Program-made: the position numbers and the translations under genes
Shown: piece by piece, positions 1 to 12,111 of the stretch
Numbering within the stretch: the first letter of the stretch is position 1
Layout: every line of letters starts with the position of its first letter
The notes under the pieces: model-generated
Told to the model about the DNA's origin: nothing
Seen by the model: the letters and a program-made list of their open reading frames with translations, nothing else
Database searches by the model: none
NCBI GenBank assembly: GCA_946122785.1
Contig: CAMGYJ010000002.1
Coordinates: forward strand, 55,763,703 to 55,827,702
Reading direction: 5' to 3'
Length of the DNA stretch: 64,000 nt
From: Linum tenue
Lineage: Eukaryota > Streptophyta > Magnoliopsida > Malpighiales > Linaceae

Positions 1-296
1 CAGCAGCAAAGAAGACGTTGGAAGGAAGAAGAAGAAGTTGACCAGAGAAGTTTTTCTCTTTTAGTTGAAACTCATCGTTTATAGCTAACGGTGTCGTTTG
101 GTTCTATTTTAAGTGTTGTCTTTCTTTTTTCCCAAGCCTTGCTTTGTTTCCCTTTCAAGTAAAGAGAACAAAATTGTACACAGAACAGAGTAGGCTGGCC
201 ATGGTTGTCCTGTAGCCACCAGCCTCACTATAAATTGTAATTCCTAATGAATGAGAACTCAGGCCTTAGGGTTTCACCTAAACTAAAACTTTGTTA
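1..296 (+). repeat. 5' LTR of copia-1 (partial)
   Basis: Nearly identical to 4904-5212. It ends ...CTTTGTTA directly before the primer binding site. The first 37 bp of the LTR, judged from the 3' copy, lie outside the window. Confidence 0.95.
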
Positions 297-308
297 TGGT
301 ATCAGAGC
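297..308 (+). other. Primer binding site of copia-1
   Basis: TGGTATCAGAGC, the standard plant copia site complementary to initiator-Met tRNA, directly abutting the LTR end. Confidence 0.93.
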
Positions 309-349
309 CTGGTTGCTCAACCTAGCTCGGCGCCGCCGGAAGTGAAACC

Positions 350-3300
350 ATGGCAGACAACAACAATGATGCACAACAACAAAACCAGCAAGCTAACTTT
401 GAAGATGAGCAAGCCAACAACAACAATGCACAGCAACAGCTTTACCAGATGGAGGACCCCTATTTCCTTCATGGATCTGATCAACCAGGTATTCTCTTAG
501 TGGCAGAGAAACTTAACACTACAAACTACAATGATTGGAGTAGAGCGATGTATAATGCACTAGCTGCTAAAAACAAGTTGGGGTTTGTTAGTGGAGTTCT
601 GGTTGAGCCAAATCCAACAGATCCAAGACATGGGGCATGGATCAGGAACAATGTGATGATCCTAAGTTGGATTCAGCAATCTGTTGAGACAGAGATTAAG
701 AAGACTATTCTTTCTAGTAAGACTGCTTTTGAGGCTTGGAAAAGTCTCCAATCTAGGTATGGGGCTGGTGATAATATAAGGGTTGCAGAGATTGAAGAGT
801 CTTTGTCTAATCTTAAGCAAGGAAACCAGACAGTTACAGAATATTATGGAAGAGTCATCACACTAAGGGATGAACTCGAAAACTATCAGCCACTACTCCC
901 ATGTGACTGTACTCCCACCAGCCACCTTACCTGCAGAGCTATGAAGAAGGTTCAAGAATACCAGGACACAAGTTATGTCATCAAGTTTCTTAGAGGGCTC
1001 AATGAAAACTTTTCTACAGTAAGATCACAAGTTCTTTTTGGTGATGAGTTGCCCAACATCAATAGAGTCTTTCAAAGAATGCTGCAACATGAAAGACAGA
1101 TGTATGGGACACAAAAGGGAAAGATGATTTCTGCAACAAGTGTGGAGTCCACAGTTCTAGCTGCTCAAGGAGGAAACAGAAGGCCAAATCCTACTGGAAA
1201 AAGGCCTTACTGTACTTATTGCAAGAGGGAAGGACATACTGAGGAGGTTTGCTATCAGAAACATGGATGGCCTCCTGGAATGGATACAAGAAATCCAGGA
1301 GGACAGAGCAAGGGACTCGAGTGCAACTACTGCAGAAGGCAAGGGCACACAGAAGAAAGATGTTTTTTCAAGCATGATTTTCCTCCCAGCAGCAGAAGCT
1401 CCACAGGTCAAGGAAGAGGAAGAGGATATGCCAACATGACCTCTACCACTCAAAATGATCAAGACATCAAGCTTACCAAAGAAGATTATGAAAATTTGAT
1501 GAATTTGCTTCATCAGAAGAAACCTACTGGTTCTTACACTGATGCTGCTTTCATCAACAGTCCACAGGAGCCAGGTAAATTTCTTCTGACTGCTCCCATA
1601 CTCAATCCAACTAACAAGAGGAACACACTATGGATTCTTGACACTGGAGCATCAGATCACATAGTGTGTACTCTTGACAACCTTGTTGAATATAAAGAGA
1701 TAAACAATGTGTTTATCACTCTCCCAACTGGAGACCAGATCAAAGCCACTCACATTGGTATAGCCAAGTGTACTGATGATCTCATACTCGAAGATGTCAT
1801 GTACATACCTCATTTCACCTTCAACCTAATCTCAGTGAGCAAGCTCACTTCCAAAAAAACCTCTCTACCTAACTTTCTACTCTAACTTTTGTCTCATACA
1901 GGACCTGGAGAAGAAGAAAATGACTGGTTCTGCTAGACTCACCAATGGACTCTACCATCTAGAAGTAAACCATAGCCCAAAATACATCACTGCTACTAGC
2001 ACAAACACTTTTGATCTGTGGCATTTTAGATTAGGTTATGTTTCCCATTCTAAAATTCCACACCTCAGCCAATTTTTTACCTCCATCCAAACTATCAAAG
2101 ACCAGCCTTGTGATGTCTGTCATTTTGCTAAACAAAGAAGACTCAGTTTCCCTATCAGTCAATCTGTAACTCATCAACGTTTTGAACTTATTCATGTTGA
2201 TTTATGGGGTCCCAATTCTGTTCCTACTTTTGATGGTTATAAGTATTTTTTAACCATAGTTGATGATTATACTCGAATGACATGGATTATGTTGTTGGAG
2301 TTTAAGTCAGAAGCAAGACCAAAACTGCTTGCCTTCTGCAAGCATAATGAAAGACAGTTCAACACAAAAATCAAAAGGATAAGGAGTGATCAAGGGAAAG
2401 AGTTCCAAATGGATGATTACTATGCTGATAAGGGTATCATTCATGAAATGTCTTGTGTCCAAACCCCTCAACAGAATAGCAAAGTTGAGCGCAAACACCA
2501 ACATATTCTTGCTGTTGCTCGTGCCTTAATGTTTCAAGCTGCTCTGCCAGCTAGTTTTTGGGGGTTTCTGTGTTAAACATGCAGTGTTTCTCATAAACAG
2601 GGTACCCTCTACCGTTTTGAACAACAAAACACCTTATGAGCTTCTACACAACAAACAACCAGACCTTTCCCAGTTAAAAGTTTTTGGTTGTTTATCCTTT
2701 GCCAGCACTCTAGCTCATCATCGCACTAAGTTTCAGCCTAGAGCTCGAAAGGGTGTTTTTATAGGGTTCACTTCTGGGATTAAGGGTTATCTGATTTATG
2801 ATCTTGACACTCATGAGACTTACATTTCCAGAGATGTTGTCTTTTATGAGAATGATTTCCCCTTTAAAAGTCTAGCAAGCAGTGATGTACCATCTACCTC
2901 AACTAACAGTTCTCTCTTTCCAGTACCACCCTCACCACATGTCTTTGATGATTTCATTTTCCCTCCTCATCCACCCACTCCAGTCACCTTTGACCCTCCT
3001 TCTCCGCCACCAGATCCCTCACCTAATCCATCTCCTTCCACCAGTTCCACTCCTAGTTCTCACTCCCCTACAACCAGTTCCTCTCCAAGCCCCCCTCCCC
3101 CACCTAATCCTCTTGTTCGTCGCTCAGACAGACAGTCTAAACCACCAAACCACCTAACCAAAGACTACCACTGTTACCTATTACAGAAGTCTAGCACTAC
3201 CAGTCAATCTTCTTCTCTCCAGGACCAGGACGAAAGGTACCCTCTCTCTACTACTCTCTCCTATGATTCCCTTGCTCCCCATTACAAACATTTTGTTCTC

Positions 3301-4886
3301 AGTATCTCCTCTCATACTGAACCTAACTCATATGAAGAAGCCTCCAAATCTCCTCAATGGAATGCTGCAATGCAGCAAGAGACAAAAGCTCTAATAAAAA
3401 ATGAAACGTGGGATGTTGTTGAGCTCCCAGCAGGCAAGAAACCCATTGGCAGCAAATGGGTTTACAAACTGAAGTTTGAATCTGATGGTTCTTTGGATAG
3501 ATTCAAAGCTAGAGTTGTGGCAAAGGGTAATACACAGTAAGAAGGGGTGGATTACCAGGACACGTTTGCCCCAGTAATCAAGATGACTACTATCAGAACT
3601 TTCTTGGCTATAGCAGCTATGAGGAATTGGCATGTTCACCAACTGGATGTGAACAATGCCTTCCTCCATGGAGATCTCCAGGAGGAGGTCTACATGACTC
3701 TACCAAAGGGCTATACGCCACCTACTGGTTTCAAACATCCAGTGTGCAAACTGAAAAAGTCCCTTTATGGGTTGAAACAAGCTTCCAGACAGTGGTTTTC
3801 AAAACTCACTGACAAACTACTTCACCTACAGTTCATACAGAGCAAGACTGATCATTCTTTGTTCTACAAAGCTACTGAGTCCACCTACACTTGCATCCTC
3901 ATCTATGTGGATGACTTGCTCCTAGGTGGTAATGATTTACAGGAGATTCAGCTCCTCAAACAAGAACTTCACACAGCCTTCAGTATAAAAGACCTTGGCT
4001 CCCTACGTTTCTTTCTAGGCATTGAAGTGGCTCGCAACAACAAAGGAATCCATCACTCTCAAAGAAAATATACACTGGAGATCATTGAAGAAGCTCAGCT
4101 TCTTGATTCAAAGAAAGTCTCTACTCTAATGGATTACAAGACACACTTGAGCAGTGAATGTGAGACACCCTATCCTGATCCTGAATTCTTCAGGACCCTT
4201 GTTGGCAAACTCATCTATCTCACCACAACTCGCCCAGATATTAGCTATGCTACTCAACAAGTCAGCCAGTTCATGTCTAACCCCAGCATTCAACATTTCA
4301 AAGCAGTTCAACGAATTCTCATATACCTCAAATCAGCTCCTGCCACTGGTCTTTTCTTCCCAGCTTCTGGAGAATTTCATCTCAAGGCTTATACTGATTC
4401 TGATTGGGCTGCTTGCGTGGACACCAGGCGGTCGATTTCTGGCTACTGCATCTACCTCGGCAACTCTCTCATTCCTGGAAAAGCAAGAAACAAAAGACTG
4501 TCAGTCTCTCTTCCTGTGAAGCCGAGTATAGAGCTCTCGCTTTCACTGCCTGCGAGCTTCAATGGCTCCTCTATTTGATCGCCGATTTCAAGGTCATCCA
4601 CAACAAACCAGCTACTCTCTATTGCGACAACCAAAGTGCTATCTACATCGCGGAAAACCCTACCTTCCATGAGCGAACAAAACATATTGAATTAGACTGC
4701 CATCTGGTCCGTGAAAAGCTCCAATCGAAGACCCTGAAGCTCCTCCATGTCTCTTCCTCGCACCAGCTGGCGGATTTGTTCACCAAACCACTCTCTCCTG
4801 CTCCTTTTTGTTATCTTTTCTCCAAGCTTGGTGTGCATAATCTATGCCCACCAGCTTGCGGGGGGGTAACAGGACAGACCAATTGA
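350..4886 (+). pseudogene. copia-1 gag-pol polyprotein, disrupted
   Basis: The first open part (350-1885) has a copia gag N-terminus (PYFLHGSDQPG near residue 38), two CX2CX4HX4C zinc knuckles starting near residues 288 and 325, and a protease DTGA motif near residue 431. The second (1920-2576) has the GAG-pre-integrase segment and integrase core. The third (2584-3540) ends integrase and begins RT. The fourth (3547-4578) holds the RT motif YVDD near 3904. RNase H follows in 4404-4886 (SSCEAEYRAL). Lesions seen by comparison with copia-2: a frameshift at the seven-A run 1853-1859; a frameshift near 2560; a TAA at 3538-3540 where copia-2 has Gln; a frameshift near 4475-4490. Reading frames on the two sides of 3540 are the same, so that lesion is a pure nonsense change. 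Confidence 0.93.
4860..4866 (+). other. Polypurine tract of copia-1
   Basis: Run of seven G directly before the 3' LTR start TAACAG. The same G-run plus TAACAG junction occurs in copia-2 (minus strand, 5671-5683). Confidence 0.85.
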
Positions 4887-5212
4887 AAATTGAAATTTCA
4901 AATCAGCAGCAAAGAAGACGTTGGAAGGAAGAAGAAGAAGTTGACCAGATAAGTTGACCAGAGATGTTTTTCTCTTTTAGTTGAAACGCATCGTTTATAG
5001 CTAACGGTGCCGTTTGGTTCTATTTTAAGTGTTGTCTTTCTTTTTTCCCAAGCCTTGCTTTGTTTCCCTTTCAAGTAAAGAGAACAAAATTGTACGCAGA
5101 ACAGAGTAGGCTGGCCATGGTTGTCCTGTAGCCACCAGCCTCACTATAAATTGTAATTCCTAATGAATGAGAACTCATGCCTTAGGGTTTCACCTAAACT
5201 AAAACTTTGTTA
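4867..5212 (+). repeat. 3' LTR of copia-1
   Basis: 346 bp, starting TAACAG after the polypurine tract and ending TTTGTTA. The ends are TA...TA with inverted TAACA/TGTTA, not the usual TG...CA. Confidence 0.93.
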
Positions 5213-5398
5213 GAAGACAAGGGACAAACAATTTTTTTTTTTTTTTGGGAAATGAGTTTTGCCAAGTTGCCGTTGTGGAGGTCATGCTCCGAATTCAAGA
5301 TGTGGTCTAATTTTTTTTTTTATATATATACAATATAATGAGAATGAACATAGATAGTATCATTACTTAAAAAGTAATATTTTTCCTAGTATTGTTTG
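5213..5398. repeat. Host duplicate copy A, left piece (between two copia insertions)
   Basis: 186 bp left between copia-1 and copia-2. It aligns to 44898-45128 in copy C and more loosely to 34595-34800 in copy B. It has no coding content, only poly-T and AT tracts. Its last five bases GTTTG are the copia-2 target-site duplication. Copy A lacks the 36-bp extra stretch found in copy C at 45087-45122. Confidence 0.85.
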
Positions 5399-5676
5399 TA
5401 TTGACAATGTGAAGTGGAAAACCCTAAAAACCTGGGTTGTGCCTTTGCATTGAGATGAATATATATGTGGGATTGCCACTACAGGTTAAGGATCTGTTGG
5501 GTTGTGTCCTTTTACAGCAGAGCAGAGGGAAAGGAAAAACAACAGAGAAGAAATACAAAATAAAGCCTATTGTGGCGGGTTCTATGATGCTGTGCCGTTT
5601 AAGGCAACGGTCGACTTCTTCCCCTTTACGACGTCGCTCCATGTCTTGGCTTTGGAATTTTCAATTTCATCTGTTA
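5399..5676 (-). repeat. 3' LTR of copia-2
   Basis: 278 bp. On the coding strand it begins TAACAG after the G7 tract and ends GTCAATA, so the ends are TA...TA. The RNase H reading frame runs into it as far as 5582. Confidence 0.94.
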
Positions 5677-8600
5677 CCCCCCCACAAGCGGGTGGGCAGA
5701 GCGTCTGGACACCGAGATTGGACAGAAGAAAGTGGAATGTAGCTGGAGGAAGCGGCTTTGTGAAGAGGTCCGCGAGTTGGTGAGAGCTCGAGACATGGAG
5801 GAGTTTGATTACCTTGGATTGCAGCTTTTCCCTTACCAGGTGGCAGTCAATTTCGATATGTTTCGTCCGCTCATGGAATGTTGGGTTGCCAGCGATGTGC
5901 AGGGCCGATTGATTATCACAAAAGATGGTTGCTGGTTGTGGGTGAGATACTCTGAAATCAGTGAGGAGAAAGAGAAGCCACTGTACCTCGCAGGAGGTGT
6001 ATGCCAGTGCTCTGTATTCAGCCTCACACGATGAGCGAGACACTATATGTTGCTTCTTGCTTTTCCAAGAGATTAGGGAGTCGCCCAGATAGATGCAGTA
6101 GCCTGTGATGGAGCGCCTGGTATCCGGGCAGGCAGCCCAATCGGAATCACTGTAACCTTGAAGATGAAGAGTGGATGAACTGGAGAAGAATAAGCCAGAG
6201 GTTGGTGAAGATTTCAAATATCTGAGCACACGAAGAAGAGCTTTGTAGTGAGTCTCAGTTGGGTTGGCCATGAATTGACTGAGTTGCTGAGTGGAGAAAC
6301 TGATATCAGGCCTCGTCGTTGTAAGATAAATCAGTTTCCCCACAAGTTTCCTGTAGGTTGCAGCATCAGTAAGAGGTTGATCAGAGGCAGTGGACAGATG
6401 GGATTTATAATCCATTGGTGTTGAAGCAGGTCTAGAGAGGAGAACACCCGCCTCCTCGATGATTTCTAGGGTGTATTTCCTTTGGTTAAGATGAATGCCT
6501 GATGAATCCCTTCTAGTCCTAGAAAGAACTTAAGGTTGCCAAGATTTTGGATGCCAAAAGCTTGATGAAGGTGGTCCTTGATTTGATTGATCTCAGTCAG
6601 ATCAGATCCTCCAATGATGAGATCATCAACATATATGAGAATACATGTATAGGATGTTGGTGTTTGTTTGAAGAAGAGGGAGTGATCAACCTGATTTGAT
6701 TGGTAACCTTGAGAGCATAAGCTATCTGCCATTTTGGCAAACCATTGACGTGGGGCTTGCTTTAATCCATAGAGGGATTTCTTGAGAAGACAGACTGGGT
6801 TTGGGATATTGGCTGGTGGTGTGAAGCCCTTTGGGAGCTTCATGTAAACTTCTTCATGGAGATCTCCATGAAGAAATGCATTGTTTACATCAAGCTGTTG
6901 GACAATCCAGTTCTTTGCTGCTGCAATGGCCAGGAAAAGTCTCACTGTTGTCATTTTAATGACAGGAGCAAAGGTGTCCTGATAATCGACCCCTTCCTGT
7001 TGGCTGAATCCCTTTACCACGAGCCTAGCTTTTTCCCTTTCAAGACAACCATCAGAGAGGAACTTCAGTTTAAAGATCCACTTGTTACCAATGGCCTTCT
7101 TCTTTGGAGGGAGGGAAACAACATCCCAGGTCTGATTCTGAATTAGAGCCTTGAGCTCAGACTGTACTGCATTATCCCATTCTGGACTGAGAATGGCTTC
7201 TTCATATGTTTCTGGTTCCTTGTAGGATGAGATGCTGAGAGCAAATTTCTGATGTTGTGGTGATAGAGATGAATAATCAATGAAAGCAGACAGAGATGCA
7301 AAGTTACCTGATTGTGAAGACTCAGTTGAGTGACTGGTGGAAGAAGACTGCTGTAGCAGGCTGCAATGGTATGGTTGTAGTCTTGTTGGTGGTTTTGTTT
7401 GTCTATGAGGTTTTCTAATGGCTATTGGGAGATTGGAGTTAGGGGAAGGGGGAATGTTTAATGAGGGCTGAATGGGAACACTGGAAGATGAGGTTGCAGG
7501 TGGTATAGGAGTTGTTTGGGGAGGTGGAGGGTCATCAAGGAATGGGAGAGAGGGGTATAAGGCGTTGTCATTAGTGTCTGTGTCCTGTGGAATATGATGG
7601 AAAGGAAACTGATCCTCATAGAAGTGAACATCTCGTGAGATGAAGACCTCATGGTTTTGAAGATCATAGATTTTGTAACCCTTGATGCCACTGGGATAGC
7701 CTAGAAAGACACCTTTTCTGGCTCTGGTTTGGAACTTGGTTCTGTGGTTGCTTAGGGTGGAAGCAAAACATAAACACCCAAAAACTTTGAGGTCTGTCAA
7801 ATCTGGTGGTTGGTCATGGAGTTTTTGGTATGGTGTGATGTCTCCTAGGACTATGGTAGGGACTCTGTTGATCAAGAACACAACATGTTTGACACACTCA
7901 CCCCAAAACCCTATTGGTAAGTTTGATTGATATTTTAGAGCTCTTGCAATGGCCAATATGTGTTGATGTTTGCGTTCTACTTTACTGTTCTGTTGAGGTG
8001 TCTCAACACAGGACATCTCATGAACAATGCCAGTGGAAGAAAAAAAACTTGGCATCAGGAATTCTTTACCCTGATCACTCCTAATTCTTTTGACAGAATG
8101 ATCAAACTATTTTTCAACAAGTAGGCAGAATTCTTGTAGTCTAGGACCTGCTTCTGATTTTGAGTGAAGTAGAACAAGCCAGGTCATTCTACTGAAATCA
8201 TCTACAATTGTTAAGAAGTATTTGTAGCCATCAAAAGTAGGAGAGGAGTTTGGACCCCAAATGTCAACATGTATTACCGAAAATGGATGTGTGGAAACAG
8301 TGGAACTGTCTGGAAAAGGAAGCCTCCTTTGCTTTGCAAAGTGGCAAACATCACAAGGAATAGAGCTGTTTGTATCTATGGAGTTACATATTTGTTTCAA
8401 CTTTGGAATTTTAAAATGAGAAACATGGCCTAATCTAAAATGCCATAGGTCAAAGCTATTTGCAGTAGTAGTGGAGGCTATGACAGGCTTAGGGCTACTG
8501 GTTGCTCCTAGATGGGTCATGTGGTAGAGGCCATGGGAAAGCTCAGCAGAACCAGTCACTCTCCTGAGCTCCAAATCCTGTATTATGCATACATCATAGA

Positions 8601-10077
8601 AGAAAGTTAAGCACAAGGATCTGTTTGTGGTTAACTTGCTTACTGATATAAGGTTGAATGTGAACTGAGGGACAAATAAAACTGCCTCAAGTGTTAAGTC
8701 TGCTACTGATGTAACACAACCAATGTGTGTAGCCTGTACTTTAGCTCCAGTAGGTAAATTGATGAAGACATTATGTAGAATGCTTGGATTTTCTAGGAGA
8801 CTTAGTGAGCAGACAATGTGGTCTGAAGCACCAGTGTCAAGTATCCATGTTGTGCTAGATGGTGATCTACCAGAAGCATTCAAGGAATGTTTACCTGAGG
8901 GTCCCTCATAGGAATGGAAAGCTGCTGCTGTATGAGGATTGTTTTTCTGGGAATCTTTCTCTTTGAGCATAGCCATGAATCTGTCATAGTCACCCTTTGT
9001 TAACCTCACCTTTTGGTTGTCAGGATTGGTAGAGCTGGAAGAAGCAGAAGTCTGATTGGTGAAGGCAGGGGCTTGAAGTCTCATTGGAGTGGGATTTGGA
9101 CTGGTCTTGGAGGTGCCAGAGGAAGGCCACCCATGCTTGTGAAAGCACCGTTCCTCAGTGTGACCCCTTCTTTTGCAGAAGGTACACTCGATAACCTTGC
9201 CCTGAGTTGTTGTAGAGGGAACCCTGGGAGTCATCCCTGGAGGCCAGCCATGTTTGTGGTAACAAACATCTTCTGTGTGACCATTCCTTTTGCAGTGAGT
9301 ACAGTAAGGGCGTTTGCCTTGTGAGCCGTGAGTAGCAAGAACCACTGATTCAGAGGCAAGAACCCTGCTCTGTTGGGGCCCAAATTGTTGCCTTTCATGT
9401 TGAAGGAGGCGCTGGAAAACCTTGTCAATAGAGGGTAGGGTTTCTCCAAAAAGAACTTGAGATCTTACTATAGAGTAGTTATCATTCAGACCCCTAAGAA
9501 ATTGGATCAAATAGTTGGTTTCTCTATAGTGAAGAACCAGTTGCAGGGCAGCACATGTTTGATGACTGGTTGGGGTACAAGCACAGGGTTCTATGGGTTG
9601 ATAACCATCTAGTTCATCTTGTATAGCAATGAAGTGACCATAGTACTCGTTGAGAGTCTGATTACCTTGGTGGAGACTAGAGAGTGATTCAATGAGTTCT
9701 GCCACTCGAACAATGTCTCCTTGACCATATCGAGCCTTTAGACTTTGCCAGGCTTCAGAAGCAAGCTTGAGAGACATCAAGGTCTTGCGAATGCCCGGTT
9801 CAACAGCTTGTTGAATCCAGCTGAGAACCATAATGTTGTTTCTTGTCCAGGACCAGTGAAGAGGATCTGTATTTGTTGTTGGGGCAGGGATGGTGCCATC
9901 AATGAAGCCGAGTTTGTTCTTCGCTCCAAGGACATTGTACATCGCCTTGCTCCAGTCATTGTAGTTGGTGGGAGTGAGTTTTTCACCAACCAGCAGGACT
10001 CCAGGTTGTTCAGAAGCATGTAAGAAGTAAGGATCCGCCATGGGATCAGGTTGAGCAGGAGGTTGAATTTGAGCCAT
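5582..10077 (-). pseudogene. copia-2 gag-pol polyprotein, two lesions
   Basis: Translation starts at 10077 (MAQIQPPAQPD), 34 nt after the primer binding site. The first block (10077-8107) has gag, two zinc knuckles (CTHCKRNGHTEDVC, CTFCKRRGHTEERC), protease DTGASDH, GAG-pre-integrase and the start of integrase. A TAG at 8107-8109 interrupts; the frame resumes unchanged into 8055-6466 (integrase end, RT with YVDDLIIGG). Around 6416-6515 a deletion plus frameshift removes part of the RT C-terminus. RNase H continues in 6415-5582. It has fewer lesions than copia-1, consistent with more recent activity. Confidence 0.94.
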
Positions 10078-10110
10078 GGTGAGAAAATTTTAGAGGCGGC
10101 TAGGGTTGAG

Positions 10111-10122
10111 GCTCTGATACCA
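10111..10122 (-). other. Primer binding site of copia-2
   Basis: Reverse complement of TGGTATCAGAGC directly beside the 5' LTR. Confidence 0.93.
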
Positions 10123-10400
10123 TATTGACAATGTGAAGTGGAAAACCCTAAAAACCTGGGTTGTGCCTTTGCATTGAGATGAATATATATGTGGGATTGC
10201 CACTACAGGTTAAGGATCTGCTGGGTTGTGTCCTTTTACAGCAGAGCAGAGGGAAAGGAAAAACAACAGAGAAGAAATACAAAATAAAGCCTATTGTGGC
10301 GGGTTCTATGATGGTGTGCCGTTTAAGGCAACGGTCGACTTCTTCCCCTTTACGACGTCGCTCCATGTCTTGGCTTTGGAATTTTCAATTTCAGCTGTTA
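10123..10400 (-). repeat. 5' LTR of copia-2
   Basis: 278 bp, three mismatches to 5399-5676. It is followed by the second GTTTG target duplication at 10401-10405. Confidence 0.95.
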
Positions 10401-10833
10401 GTTTGAAATAGAATTATCATCAGCTCTTCAACTTTTGTGGCCGCCTCGAGGAAAAGAATCGTAAATGACTAAGACTTTGATCATATACTGCAGTGACTTA
10501 CTGCGTTGGATCTTGTAGGGGTAGACAATTCGGCGGCCAGGGTGGATCGGATAAGTCGATTGAATATTGCATCTGGCGTCCAATTCAATCCTCGTATTAT
10601 TATTCTGTTCGGAAAGACAGTAGTCTTAGAGTAGGATGTCTGACTACAACGAAAGCAAAGAAGCAAAAGCTAGCTTGGTGGCCATATTCACATGGTCGCA
10701 GATTCGCATCTACGGACGGAGACTACACCCACATGTTCAACCTAAAGATCGAGACAGAAACACAGCGTCGCCAACAAAATACAAGCCCATACAGTAATTG
10801 GGCTATGCATAGCCCACGATGATCACTACTCTA

Positions 10834-12111
10834 CTAATTCGCTGGGCTGGGCTGGGCTGGAAAGATGGACACGCCCATCTTCACCGGATCCGCCGCAGAG
10901 ACCAGCTGGAAGAGGCACACATCTCCCTCTCCCAAACTGTTGTCTTCCATGAACCTTCCCCATCCCTTCCCCATAAACATCCCCTGCCCAGACCTGTTCC
11001 TCGCCACCTCCACGTTCCACTGCTCGCCTGCATTTTCACCATTGCACACCTCCAGAATCCCACTCCTGTTGGTTCTTCTCTCAATCTTATGCTCTCTTCC
11101 AAACCCACTAGGTATTATCTGCATACACAATCAACCGATCGAAGGATACTTTCTGCCAAAAATATTTTTTATATATATATGGTTAATTTATTAAACAACA
11201 AGCAGCACTCACAGTCCTGCTGCCCCCACGAGTATGATTAGAGCTCAGCACGGCGATGAAGCAAGGCCTGTCTTCGGGCTTGCATGCTATTGCTTCCTCG
11301 ATTCCCTTCTTGCACAATCTGTACATCTTGGGTAGCCTGAGGTGGAACAGGGCATTCGTCACGATCCCGCTCACTTCGAGAAACTCCAGCGTGTTTTCAA
11401 TCTCAGCTGGATGCCCAAATCAATTCCCAATTGCTACTCATCAATAATTACTTACAATCATATATGTAAAAGTAAAACCCACCTGCACCCAAATGCAGAT
11501 CACAAATGGCTTAGCTTACCGGTGAGATCGGAGGTTTGCCGCTTTCTGGGTCGGAGCCTGTTTCTTGCGCTGGGTTTGCAATCTCCTTCTTCTTCGTCGG
11601 AGGAAATGATGATGCAATGAGGGGAACCCGTCTGATCCTCATCGAGCTGCTCGGTCTTAGGGTAATCGATTGAGCAAGTGGTGAAGTCGAAGATGCGGAC
11701 ATTGAAGGCAGAGTGGCCCAACTGGTACTCAAACACCACAAAGAATCCTGCGGAAATGGAGTGGTGCGCCACAAACTCCGCCCAACCGTCACCGAACCAG
11801 ATCTCCTCGTTGTTCTTGCTCATCATCTTCTCCACGCCGACCTTCCACACCTGGCCGTTTGGTAAGGTAAGTGCAGCCGTCGACGAGAGTTCGGACCCGT
11901 GCATTTTGACGAACTTCAGGGGCAGCTTCTACAAAAAAAAAAAAAAAAATAGGTAGAGAAAGCTAGTGTGATCACAAGATGTTTGAAGAAGTAGAGAAGG
12001 AGGACCTTGGGAACTTACTAGCTTCTTTTTCTCAAGCATGTAAGGAAGGATGACCCTGAAGAAACTTGGAAGTGGTGCGTCCATTGGAGAAGGCAGAGAT
12101 CTTGGCTGCAT
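10834..12111 (-). CDS. B3-domain (REM-like) DNA-binding protein, copy A
   Basis: Four-exon model: 12111-12019, 11928-11520, 11406-11213, 11118-10834, all introns GT-AG, giving 326 aa. Exon 1 begins MQPRSLPSPMDAPLPSFF; the inner Met at 12084 is an alternative start. Residues about 16-121 form a first B3 fold: SFFRVILPYMLEKK, KLPLKFV, W-K-V, FGDGWAEFV, G-F-F-V-V-F-E-Y, F-N-V-R-I-F-D. An acidic/basic linker (DEEEG then RLRPRKRQ, a possible nuclear signal) follows. A second B3 starts near residue 214 (RPCFIAVLSSNHT) and resumes in exon 4 (W-N-V-E-V, GKGWGRFMEDNSLGEGDVC). Two B3 domains suggest the plant REM/VRN1-like group, nuclear and transcription-related. The function is by family only. The intron 1 acceptor lies behind a run of about 15-16 T. 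Confidence 0.8.

Larger units (their letters stand above)
1..5212 (+). mobile_element. Ty1/copia LTR retrotransposon (copia-1), left end cut by window
   Basis: Order is LTR, initiator-Met-type primer binding site, gag with two zinc knuckles, protease, integrase, reverse transcriptase, RNase H, polypurine tract, LTR. Integrase before reverse transcriptase defines Ty1/copia. The 5' LTR starts before the window (the visible part aligns from base 4904 of the 3' LTR). The LTRs differ by five substitutions over about 296 bp plus a 13-bp repeat-type indel, so the insertion is fairly young. The polyprotein is broken in at least four places, so this copy is not autonomous. The sequence right of its 3' LTR (gaagacaaggg...) matches 44898 onward in duplicate copy C, so it sits inside host duplicate copy A. 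Confidence 0.96.
5399..10400 (-). mobile_element. Ty1/copia LTR retrotransposon (copia-2), complete
   Basis: 5002-bp element with 278-bp LTRs differing at three positions and a perfect 5-bp duplication GTTTG at 5394-5398 and 10401-10405. The uninterrupted site is visible in copy C (around 45118-45132, AGTATTGTTTGAAATAG). It is a relative of copia-1, with the same gag start, paired zinc knuckles, primer site and G7 polypurine tract. The coding frame carries one nonsense codon and one deletion/frameshift. Confidence 0.97.

Noticed and set aside
297..308. TGGTATCAGAGC words (also 10111, 23814, 32188) as possible tRNA pieces
   Set aside because: Each directly abuts an LTR, and no cloverleaf surrounds it; they are primer binding sites.
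10834..11130. Reading the B3 last exon as a separate 98-aa gene starting at 11130
   Set aside because: The second B3 domain is continuous only when joined to exon 3 through a GT-AG intron with matching phase; the Met at 11130 lies in the intron.
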